Shown: positions 11,201 to 23,200 of the stretch, in pieces | Position numbering within the stretch: position 1 is the stretch's first letter | Layout: each line of letters starts with the position of its first letter | Made by a program: the position numbers and the translations under genes | NCBI RefSeq assembly: GCF_963678635.1 | Contig: NC_087062.1 | Span: 38,891,330-38,955,329, forward strand | DNA from: Symsagittifera roscoffensis | Lineage: Eukaryota; Xenacoelomorpha; Acoela; Convolutidae | Direction: 5' to 3' | Length of the DNA: 64,000 bases | The notes under the pieces: model-generated | The model's input: the letters and a program-made list of their open reading frames with translations, nothing else | What the model was told of the DNA's origin: nothing | Databases searched by the model: none

Positions 11201-14200
11201 TACTTGCAAAGTAACCGGTTATCTTTTTTAAAGTTTTTTTTCGTATTAATTTTTGTCGGTTTTTGCATGTTCGCGAAGTGCAGCTTCAGCCATATGTTTG
11301 GGGACTTCTTTTTTTAAGTTGGCTAACAAGCTACTGGGGTGTCATAATATTCCAGATCAATTTTGACAGCTCATCTTCCCGACTTCTTTTAAAACTGCTG
11401 TTCCGGATGTTGCTCTTATGTGGTTCCTTTGAAGTATCCAATATGTTTACATCAAAAGTTTCTTCCTTCCATCTTTTCGCTCTTAGGGGCACTTAGCATA
11501 GTGGTAAGGCGTTCACTTTAGAATAGTCAGATCGTGTAATCGATCCCATGCCATGGCAATGATAGTGTGTGAAGACGAGCTCTCACTTGACCTCTAGCTT
11601 CAGGTCTACCACAACCTGACCAAATTTGGCTGCAAAAGTGGTACCACATGAAAGTTCTAGACGCACAAAAACGGCCTTGGGTCGCAAAAAAGAGCTTCGC
11701 TCAACAAAATAACACAGTCTGGAATGTGGGGAAATAATACAAACGGACTATCCTCGACAGGACTGTTAAGGCCTACTGATAGCTCCTCTGCGATTCGCAG
11801 GAACTACAATTATTATTATTATGAATCTTTAAAAGGAAACGGCGGATTATTAATGAAAACTAGTTTAGCTACTCAGGTGTTCTTTTTAAGCTACTATGAT
11901 TAAAACCAAACTTCCTGCGAATCCTGAAAATGAAACAGCGGAAAATCAATTGAAATTCTGACCAGCTACCGCAGAGACCATTGTTTTTGCACTCAATTAC
12001 AGCTAAATGACCAGCGTCGTTCTAAGTTGGCTCGTATTTGTTATATAGCACTATGTTGAGGTAAGCCTAGAAAATAAACTTTTTTGGCATGCGTAGTAAG
12101 CCTCTCTGCTAATAAAGAAGTCTCGGAAGCTTCTTCCATGGGTGAGGCAGATGAGGTTTATCGCCATTGAAGAGCTTGTTAGCTCCGATAAATAGGACGG
12201 TAACTTGTAAAGTGTCTCCGCGGGAATGAACTAGAACTAGATTACGTCGACAATTTTACCCCCTGGAATAGATAGAATGTTAAAGTTGGGAATTCCAGAT
12301 GTTTTGTTTGAGAGTCAGCAATGAGTTGATGAATCCGCATAGCATATATAATCCGTGTTAAACCTCGAAAGATAGAATAGACACTTACAATGGGATATAA
12401 AGCAAGAGTTGAAGAAGCAAGACAACCTGAGGGTTCTTTGTCGTATTACGTCCTCTGTTCCTAACTACTGCGACAGGCTCACAAAACAGCATGCAAATCA
12501 GGTTTCAGCAATAATAAGGGGGCCTCTACTGCTGCCCCGACAATCTATCTCTGAAATCACACTATTCAATAAGCCTATCACAACAATTAGGTCTATCACA
12601 AGAATTTTAATAGCTCAAAAGCTTACAGTAGCTTAGTTTTTGCCGTTAAAACTTAGTTTTACTCGAGAAAAGCTAGTTTTTTTTGAGTATTAGTGCCTTT
12701 TTTGAATCATATATTATAGAAAAACCCACAAATTTGAAAATTTTTTTGACTCTCTAGTAATTTTTCTGCAAAAATTGTTTTCCTACTTATTTTTCGACGA
12801 CTGTCGAATATTCCTAAGCTCTAGCTTTTCGTTCAGATCTTTTCATCACACCACGCAGAAAAACGACACTTATTCTGAAAAACTTCTATTTTGTATTTTT
12901 GACTATGGTCGGAACATTCTGTGGTACTTGCAAAGTAACCGGTTATCTTTTTTAAAGTTTTTTTTTGTATTAATTTTTGTCGGTTTTTGCATGTTCGCGA
13001 AGTGCAGCTTCAGCCATATGTTTGGGGACTTCTTTTTTTAAGTTGGCTAACAAGCTACTGGGGTGTCATAATATTCCAGATCAATTTTGACAGCTCATCT
13101 TCCCGACTTCTTTTAAAACTGCTGTTCCGGATGTTGCTCTTATGTGGTTCCTTTGAAGTATCCAATATGTTTACATCAAAAGTTTCTTCCTTCCATCTTT
13201 TCGCTCTTAGGGGCACTTAGCATAGTGGTAAGGCGTTCACTTTAGAATATTCAGATCGTGTAATCGATCCCATGCCATGGCAATGATAGTGTGTGAGGAC
13301 GAGCTCTCACTTGACCTCTAGCTTCAGGTCTACCACAACCTGACCAAATTTGGATGCAAAAGTGGTACCACATGAAAGTTCTAGACGCACAAAAACGGCC
13401 TTGGGTCGCAAAAAAGAGCTTTGCTCAACAAAATAACACAGTCTGGAATGTGGGGAAATAATACAAACGGACTATCCTCGACAGGACTGTTAAGGCCTAC
13501 TGATAGCTCCTCTGCGATTCGCAGGAACTACAATTATTATTATTATTATGAATCTTTAAAAGGAAACGGCGGATTATTAATGAAAACTAGTTTAGCTACT
13601 CAGGTGTTCTTTTTAAGCTACTATGATTAAAACCAAACTTCCTGCGAATCCTGAAAATGAAACAGCGGAAAATCAATTGAAATTCTGACCAGCTACCGCA
13701 GAGACCATTGTTTTTGCACTCAATTACAGCTAAATGACCAGCGTCGTTCTAAGTTGGCTCGTATTTGTTATATAGCACTATGTTGAGGTAAGCCTAGAAA
13801 ATAAACTTTTTTGGCATGCGTAGTAAGCCTCTCTGCTAATAAAGAAGTCTCGGAAGCTTCTTCCATGGGTGAGGCAGATGAGGTTTATCGCCATTGAAGA
13901 GGTTGTTAGCTCCGATAAATAGGACGGTAACTTGTAAAGTGTCTCCGCGGGAATGAACTAGAACTAGATTACGTCGACAATTTTACCCCCTGGAATAGAT
14001 AGAATGTTAAAGTTGGGAATTCCAGATGTTTTGTTTGAGAGTCAGCAATGAGTTGATGAATCCGCATAATATATATAATCCGTGTTAAACCTCGAAAGAT
14101 AGAATAGACACTTACAATGGGATATAAAGCAAGAGTTGAAGAAGCAAGACAACCTGAGGGTTCTTTGTCGTATTACGTCCTCTGTTCCTAACTACTGCGA

Positions 14201-17200
14201 CAGGCTCACAAAACAGCATGAAAATCAGGTTTCAGCAATAATAAGGGGGCCTCTACTGCTGCCCCGACAATCTATCTCTGAAATCACACTATTCAATAAG
14301 CCTATCACAACAATTAGGTCTATCACAAGAATTTTAATAGCTCAAAAGCTTACAGTAGCTTAGTTTTTGCCGTTAAAACTTAGTTTTACTCGAGAAAAGC
14401 TAGTTTTTTTTGAGTATTAGTGCCTTTTTTGAATCATATATTATAGAAAAACCCACAAATTTGAAAAATTTTTTGACTCTCTAGTAATTTTTCTGCAAAA
14501 ATTGTTTTCCTACTTATTTTTCGACGACTGTCGAATATTCCTAAGCTCTAGCTTTTCGTTCAGATCTTTTCATCACACCACGCAGAAAAACGACACTTAT
14601 TCTGAAAAACTTCTATTTTGTATTTTTGACTATGGTCGGAACATTCTGTGGTACTTGCAAAGTAACCGGTTATCTTTTTTAAAGTTTTTTTTCGTATTAA
14701 TTTTTGTCGGTTTTTGCATGTTCGCGAAGTGCAGCTTCAGCCATATGTTTGGGGACTTCTTTTTTTAAGTTGGCTAACAAGCTACTGGGGTGTCATAATA
14801 TTCCAGATCAATTTTGACAGCTCATCTTCCCGACTTCTTTTAAAACTGCTGTTCCGGATGTTGCTCTTATGTGGTTCCTTTGAAGTATCCAATATGTTTA
14901 CATCAAAAGTTTCTTCCTTCCATCTTTTCGCTCTTAGGGGCACTTAGCATAGTGGTAAGGCGTTCACTTTAGAATAGTCAGATCGTGTAATCGATCCCAT
15001 GCCATGGCAATGATAGTGTGTGAAGACGAGCTCTCACTTGACCTCTAGCTTCAGGTCTACCACAACCTGACCAAATTTGGCTGCAAAAGTGGTACCACAT
15101 GAAAGTTCTAGACGCATAAAAACGGCCTTGGGTCGCAAAAAAGAGCTTCGCTCAACAAAATAACACAGTCTGGAATGTGGGGAAATAATACAAACGGACT
15201 ATCCTCGACAGGACTGTTAAGGCCTACTGATAGCTCCTCTGCGATTCGCAGGAACTACAATTATTATTATTATGAATCTTTAAAAGGAAACGGCGGATTA
15301 TTAATGAAAACTAGTTTAGCTACTCAGGTGTTCTTTTTAAGCTACTATGATTAAAACCAAACTTCCTGCGAATCCTGAAAATGAAACAGCGGAAAATCAA
15401 TTGAAATTCTGACCAGCTACCGCAGAGACCATTGTTTTTGCACTCAATTACAGCTAAATGACGAGCGTCGTTCTAAGTTGGCTCGTATTTGTTTTATAGC
15501 ACTATGTTGAGGTAAGCCTAGAAAATAAACTTTTTTGGCATGCGTAGTAAGCCTCTCTGCTAATAAAGAAGTCTCGGAAGCTTCTTCCATGGGTGAGGCA
15601 GATGAGGTTTATCGCCATTGAAGAGGTTGTTAGCTCCGATAAATAGGACGGTAACTTGTAAAGTGTCTCCGCGGGAATGAACTAGAACTAGATTACGTCG
15701 ACAATTTTACCCCCTGGAATAGATAGAATGTTAAAGTTGGGAATTCCAGATGTTTTGTTTGAGAGTCAGCAATGAGTTGATGAATCCGCATAGCATATAT
15801 AATCCGTGTTAAACCTCGAAAGATAGAATAGACACTTACAATGGGATATAAAGCAAGAGTTGAAGAAGCAAGACAACCTGAGGGTTCTTTGTCGTATTAC
15901 GTCCTCTGTTCCTAACTACTGCGACAGGCTCACAAAACAGCATGCAAATCAGGTTTCAGCAATAATAAGGGGGCCTCTACTGCTGCCCCGACAATCTATC
16001 TCTGAAATCACACTATTCAATAAGCCTATCACAACAATTAGGTCTATCACAAGAATTTTAATAGCTCAAAAGCTTACAGTAGCTTAGTTTTTGCCGTTAA
16101 AACTTAGTTTTACTCGAGAAAAGCTAGTTTTTTTTTGAGTATTAGTGCCTTTTTTGAATCATATATTATAGAAAAACCCACAAATTTGAAAAATTTTTTG
16201 ACTCTCTAGTAATTTTTCTGCAAAAATTGTTTTCCTACTTATTTTTCGACGACTGTCGAATATTCCTAAGCTCTAGCTTTTCGTTCAGATCTTTTCATCA
16301 CACCACGCAGAAAAACGACACTTATTCTGAAAAACTTCTATTTTGTATTTTTGACTATGGTCGGAACATTCTGTGGTACTTGCAAAGTAACCGGTTATCT
16401 TTTTTAAAGTTTTTTTTCGTATTAATTTTTGTCGGTTTTTGCATGTTCGCGAAGTGCAGCTTCAGCCATATGTTTGGGGACTTCTTTTTTTAAGTTGGCT
16501 AACAAGCTACTGGGGTGTCATAATATTCCAGATCAATTTTGACAGCTCATCTTCCCGACTTCTTTTAAAACTGCTGTTCCGGATGTTGCTCTTATGTGGT
16601 TCCTTTGAAGTATCCAATATGTTTACATCAAAAGTTTCTTCCTTCCATCTTTTCGCTCTTAGGGGCACTTAGCATAGTGGTAAGGCGTTCACTTTAGAAT
16701 AGTCAGATCGTGTAATCGATCCCATGCCATGGCAATGATAGTGTGTGAGGACGAGCTCTCACTTGACCTCTAGCTTCAGGTCTACCACAACCTGACCAAA
16801 TTTGGCTGCAAAAGTGGTACCACATGAAAGTTCTAGACGCACAAAAACGGCCTTGGGTCGCAAAAAAGAGCTTCGCTCAACAAAATAACACAGTCTGGAA
16901 TGTGGGGAAATAATACAAACGGACTATCCTCGACAGGACTGTTAAGGCCTACTGATAGCTCCTCTGCGATTCGCAGGAACTACAATTATTATTATTATTA
17001 TGAATCTTTAAAAGGAAACGGCGGATTATTAATGAAAACTAGTTTAGCTACTCAGGTGTTCTTTTTAAGCTACTATGATTAAAACCAAACTTCCTGCGAA
17101 TCCTGAAAATGAAACAGCGGAAAATCAATTGAAATTCTGACCAGCTACCGCAGAGACCATTGTTTTTGCACTCAATTACAGCTAAATGACCAGCGTCGTT

Positions 17201-20200
17201 CTAAGTTGGCTCGTATTTGTTATATAGCACTATGTTGAGGTAAGCTTAGAAAATAAACTTTTTTGGCATGCGTAGTAAGCCTCTCTGCTAATAAAGAAGT
17301 CTCGGAAGCTTCTTCCATGGGTGAGGCAGATGAGGTTTATCGCCATTGAAGAGGTTGTTAGCTCCGATAAATAGGACGGTAACTTGTAAAGTGTCTCCGC
17401 GGGAATGAACTAGAACTAGATTACGTCGACAATTTTACTCCCTGGAATAGATAGAATGTTAAAGTTGGGAATTCCAGATGTTTTGTTTGAGAGTCAGCAA
17501 TGAGTTGATGAATCCGCATAGCATATATAATCCGTGTTAAACCTCGAAAGATAGAATAGACACTTACAATGGGATATAAAGCAAGAGTTGAAGAAGCAAG
17601 ACAACCTGAGGGTTCTTTGTCGTATTACGTCCTCTGTTCCTAACTACTGCGACAGGCTCACAAAACAGCATGCAAATCAGGTTTCAGCAATAATAAGGGG
17701 GCCTCTACTGCTGCCCCGACAATCTATCTCTGAAATCACACTATTCAATAAGCCTATCACAACAATTAGGTCTATCACAAGAATTTTAATAGCTCAAAAG
17801 CTTACAGTAGCTTAGTTTTTGCCGTTAAAACTTAGTTTTACTCGAGAAAAGCTAGTTTTTTTTGAGTATTAGTGCCTTTTTTGAATCATATATTATAGAA
17901 AAACCCACAAATTTGAAAAAATTTTTGACTCTCTAGTAATTTTTCTGCAAAAATTGTTTTCCTACTTATTTTTCGACGACTGTCGAATATTCCTAAGCTC
18001 TAGCTTTTCGTTCAGATCTTTTCATCACACCACGCAGAAAAACGACACTTATTCTGAAAAACTTCTATTTTGTATTTTTGACTATGGTCGGAACATTCTG
18101 TGGTACTTGCAAAGTAACCGGTTATCTTTTTTAAAGTTTTTTTTCGTATTAATTTTTGTCGGTTTTTGCATGTTCGCGAAGTGCAGCTTCAGCCATATGT
18201 TTGGGGACTTCTTTTTTTAAGTTGGCTAACAAGCTACTGGGGTGTCATAATATTCCAGATCAATTTTGACAGCTCATCTTCCCGACTTCTTTTAAAACTG
18301 CTGTTCCGGATGTTGCTCTTATGTGGTTCCTTTGAAGTATCCAATATGTTTACATCAAAAGTTTCTTCCTTCCATCTTTTCGCTCTTAGGGGCACTTAGC
18401 ATAGTGGTAAGGCGTTCACTTTAGAATAGTCAGATCGTGTAATCGATCCCATGCCATGGCAATGATAGTGTGTGAGGACGAGCTCTCACTTGACCTCTAG
18501 CTTCAGGTCTACCACAACCTGACCAAATTTGGCTGCAAAAGTGGTACCACATGAAAGTTCTAGACGCATAAAAACGGCCTTGGGTCGCAAAAAAGAGCTT
18601 CGCTCAACAAAATAACACAGTCTGGAATGTGGGGAAATAATACAAACGGACTATCCTCGACAGGACTGTTAAGGCCTACTGATAGCTCCTCTGCGATTCG
18701 CAGGAACTACAATTATTATTATTATTATGAATCTTTAAAAGGAAACGGCGGATTATTAATGAAAACTAGTTTAGCTACTCAGGTGTTCTTTTTAAGCTAC
18801 TATGATTAAAACCAAACTTCCTGCGAATCCTGAAAATGAAACAGCGGAAAATCAATTGAAATTCTGACCAGCTACCGCAGAGACCATTGTTTTTGCACTC
18901 AATTACAGCTAAATGACCAGCGTCGTTCTAAGTTGGCTCGTATTTGTTATATAGCACTATGTTGAGGTAAGCCTAGAAAATAAACTTTTTTGGCATGCGT
19001 AGTAAGCCTCTCTGCTAATAAAGAAGTCTCGGAAGCTTCTTCCATGGGTGAGGCAGATGAGGTTTATCGCCATTGAAGAGGTTGTTAGCTCCGATAAATA
19101 GGACGGTAACTTGTAAAGTGTCTCCGCGGGAATGAACTAGAACTAGATTACGTCGACAATTTTACCCCCTGGAATAGATAGAATGTTAAAGTTGGGAATT
19201 CCAGATGTTTTGTTTGAGAGTCAGCAATGAGTTGATGAATCCGCATAGCATATATAATCCGTGTTAAACCTCGAAAGATAGAATAGACACTTACAATGGG
19301 ATATAAAGCAAGAGTTGAAGAAGCAAGACAACCTGAGGGTTCTTTGTCGTATTACGTCCTCTGTTCCTAACTACTGCGACAGGCTCACAAAACAGCATGC
19401 AAATCAGGTTTCAGCAATAATAAGGGGGCCTCTACTGCTGCCCCGACAATCTATCTCTGAAATCACACTATTCAATAAGCCTATCACAACAATTAGGTCT
19501 ATCACAAGAATTTTAATAGCTCAAAAGCTTACAGTAGCTTAGTTTTTGCCGTTAAAACTTAGTTTTACTCGAGAAAAGCTAGTTTTTTTTGAGTATTAGT
19601 GCCTTTTTTGAATCATATATTATAGAAAAACCCACAAATTTGAAAAAATTTTTGACTCTCTAGTAATTTTTCTGCAAAAATTGTTTTCCTACTTATTTTT
19701 CGACGACTGTCGAATATTCCTAAGCTCTAGCTTTTCGTTCAGATCTTTTCATCACACCACGCAGAAAAACGACACTTATTCTGAAAAACTTCTATTTTGT
19801 ATTTTTGACTATGGTCGGAACATTCTGTGGTACTTGCAAAGTAACCGGTTATCTTTTTTAAAGTTTTTTTTCGTATTAATTTTTGTCGGTTTTTGCATGT
19901 TCGCGAAGTGCAGCTTCAGCCATATGTTTGGGGACTTCTTTTTTTAAGTTGGCTAACAAGCTACTGGGGTGTCATAATATTCCAGATCAATTTTGACAGC
20001 TCATCTTCCCGACTTCTTTTAAAACTGCTGTTCCGGATGTTGCTCTTATGTGGTTCCTTTGAAGTATCCAATATGTTTACATCTGCTTCGTACAAAACCT
20101 GCTTCGTACACAATAGGCCTGAAACACGATGGGTGCTGCAACCGGGTGAGGCAGTCCAAAGTGAATAAGGACACATTCATGGTTGCATCATGGTCCAGCA

Positions 20201-23200
20201 AAGCAGTAGTCTCTCTATACAATGTCACCGCCTCACTCAAACGTCTGGACGCATCAAGCAGTAGCTATGTTAGTTCATTTTTATACCTTGAAAAAGTATA
20301 TTTTAGTGAAGACTCTAATATACAGACCTATATTGAACAATTTCTTAGCTTCAACCTTGAAATTTTCTGAATCTTGCCAAGTAAGATTTGATCAGTAATT
20401 AAGAGTCGATGAGCGTAGTTCAGACTTTATATAGGTTGTGATGATTTTTTCCTCGTTTTTTTTTCAGGAAAAATCTAAAAAGAATTGTTCAGGTACAGAT
20501 TTACTTTTTGGCGGGTTGACTTTGGCTTTATTTTCAACTTCAGTTCATTTCCTGTGTGAAAAGGAAGGCAAACCCTTTACCGAACAGCGAAAATGTAAAG
20601 ACCAGGAAAAACGTGATCGACTTCTATTTTTGAAAATCTTATCTAATTGCAAGTCGTTATCAATTTCTGTGTGCCATTTTTAACATTTCACCACTCGTAA
20701 CGGTTAAGCAAGCTTTGAAAGTTCAAGGTCAAAAGTCCAGACATTTTTTCTTGAAACTTTGAGCGCAGGGAAGGGCAGCGCAAAGCAAAGAGAGACAGGA
20801 TAGACAAGGAGGGGCATGGTAAGGCAAGGTAATGAGGGGCAGGACCTCACAAGGCAAGGTAGGACAAGGAGGAGCATGGCAGGGCAGCGCAGCACAAACA
20901 AGGCTGGGCATGGCAGGGCAACACGGCAAGGCAGCACAGGGTTGGGAAGGACTGTGCAAAGGGTAGTTGGTTTCAATTTTTTTGGGCGATTAAGAAATTG
21001 TAACGACTAAAAAATTGATTCGAATTAACACGTCAAAATTTTTTTAAATAAAGCAAGCTTGAAAAGGTCAAGGTCAAATATCTAGACATTTTGTCTTAAA
21101 ATTCTGGGCGCAATGAAGGGCAGCGCAAGGCAGGGAGATGCGATGCAGGGTAAGGTAAGGAAGGGCAGGGTGAGGCAAGGCAAGGAGGGGCAGGGTGAGG
21201 CAAGGTAAGGAGGGGCAGGGTGAGGCAAGGCAAGGAGGGGCAGGGCCTCACAAGGCAAGGAGTGGTAGGGCCTCACAAGGCAAGGTAGGAAAAGAAGGAA
21301 CCTGGCAGGGCAGCGCAGCGCAAACAAGGCAGAGCAAGGCCGGGCACGGCAGTGCAAAGCAAGCCAAGTATAGGCAAGGCAAAGCAAGATATGTTTATTA
21401 TTTCCTCTCTCGTAACGGTTCAGAAATCGATTTGACTTTACACGACAAAATTTTTAGATAAAGCAAGCTTGGAAAGGCCAAGGTCAAATGTCTGGACGAT
21501 TTTTCTTGAGCGCATGAAGAGACAGGGCAGCACAAGGGAAAGCAAGACAAGGGGGAGCTTAGCGGGACAGCGTAAAGAAGGAAGGGCAGCACAAGGCAAG
21601 CCGAAGGCAGCACAGGGCAAGCCGTTAGGTAGGACGACAGGAGGGACCATAGCAGGGTAGTGCAAAGTATGGAAGAGCTTGGCAGGACTTCTCAAAGCTT
21701 GGCAGCGCAGCGCAAACAACGCACCGCAAGGCAGGGCAGAGCAAGGCAATGCAGGCAGCGCAAGGCTATGCAGGGCATGGAAGAGCATAGTAAGTTAGCG
21801 CAAAGCATGGTAGAGCAAGGCATGGTAGCGCAAGACAGGGCAAGGCAGAGTAGCGCAGTGCAAAGCAGGGCAGTGCAAAGCAAAGCATCTCAGAGCAGTT
21901 CAAGGCAGAGCAGCGCAAAGCAGGAAAGCGCAACGCAAAGAAGGATTATTAGTTTCTGCTTGAAATCTTAATTAAGATCAAGGTGGAAAGTCCAGACAGA
22001 TTGTTTGGAACGTTTCAAGAAGTTTTAAATCAGTATCACCAACTCTATCGCTAGTGAATTTTTATTTTAAAATTTCTCAGCGAAATAAAAATTTTACTTA
22101 TTGATCTGTTCTCGCAAATTGGTTTAATTTTGATCAAAAAAGTGTCAATCATAAATTGTTATAGAAATCTAAAGAGCCTTAAGGCCATCTATTTTCTTCT
22201 TATTCGGTCTGTGTTATATCTGGTCACTTGCGTTCGTTAAGTCTTTTCCAACCGTCGGTTGACTTTTTAAAAAAATATATTTCTGTGCGGAAACCGCTTC
22301 TGATTTTTTTAGGAAACCGATCCTCAGACACCTGTGAAAGTATACACAGCGCACAGTACAGAAGGATATGGTCTTGATTGGTCGCCCGTCTCCACCAATC
22401 AGATTGCGAGTGGAGACTGCAGTGGTAATCTGCATGTATGGGAACTGGCTGATGAGGGCAGTCGAGTCTCAAATGTGTGCAAGTTTTCAGGGAGCAGAGG
22501 ATCGGTAGAAGGTTAGAGTGATTAAATTTCTTCTGTTTTAAAACCAAAAGGCTGAAGTGTCGCGCGGAATATGTTAGTCTTAGTTTTTCTATTGCTGTTT
22601 TATTTTGTAGCCTAGATTTTCAAAGTCACGACTAAGCACGCGCTTAACTTAACTTAAAAGAAAATGCTATATAAATTTTTTTTAACGGCACTAGCCTAGT
22701 AGATACACGTTACGAGAAATATGGAATGATGCAATAGTTTGATGCTGGTTTTGCAGACATCCAGTGGTCCCCAGCAGAGTCCACAGTACTAAGCACCTGT
22801 GGTACAGACAGTGCAGTCAGAATATGGGACAAGAGGACCCTGACTAAGAGTATGTTGAGTGTGGACAGAGCTCACTCCTCGGATGTGAATGTGATCGGCT
22901 GGAATCCTCAGGGGGATCCATTCATTGTCAGTGGTGGAGACGACTGTCAATTGAAAGTGTGGGACCTCCGACAGGTAAGAGCATTTGGATTCATACAAGT
23001 CAAATCAGTATTAATGAATGATAAAAATAAGACAGCGCCTTATATAAAACAAGTTCAGTTAAAACATGATCAACTTAAAGTCTGCTATATGATCAAGGAG
23101 ATTTGAAAGCTGAAAGTAAATCTATTATATATTTAAATGCGGCTTTACTATCTCGCCACGTTTAAGTTTCTTCGACTTGTTATTTTTGTATGTTAAACGA

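Noticed and set aside
10685-20168. Frames of 75, 88 and 77 codons repeated six times in the array, looking like a conserved gene family
   Set aside because: Units are nearly identical over all their length, coding or not, so frame conservation carries no information. The 75-codon frame starts with TTG and none resembles a known protein.
20704-21883. Long minus frames rich in Leu-Pro-Cys-Ala, resembling a repetitive secreted protein
   Set aside because: They are translations of the GGCAAGGCA-type repeat in several frames at once.
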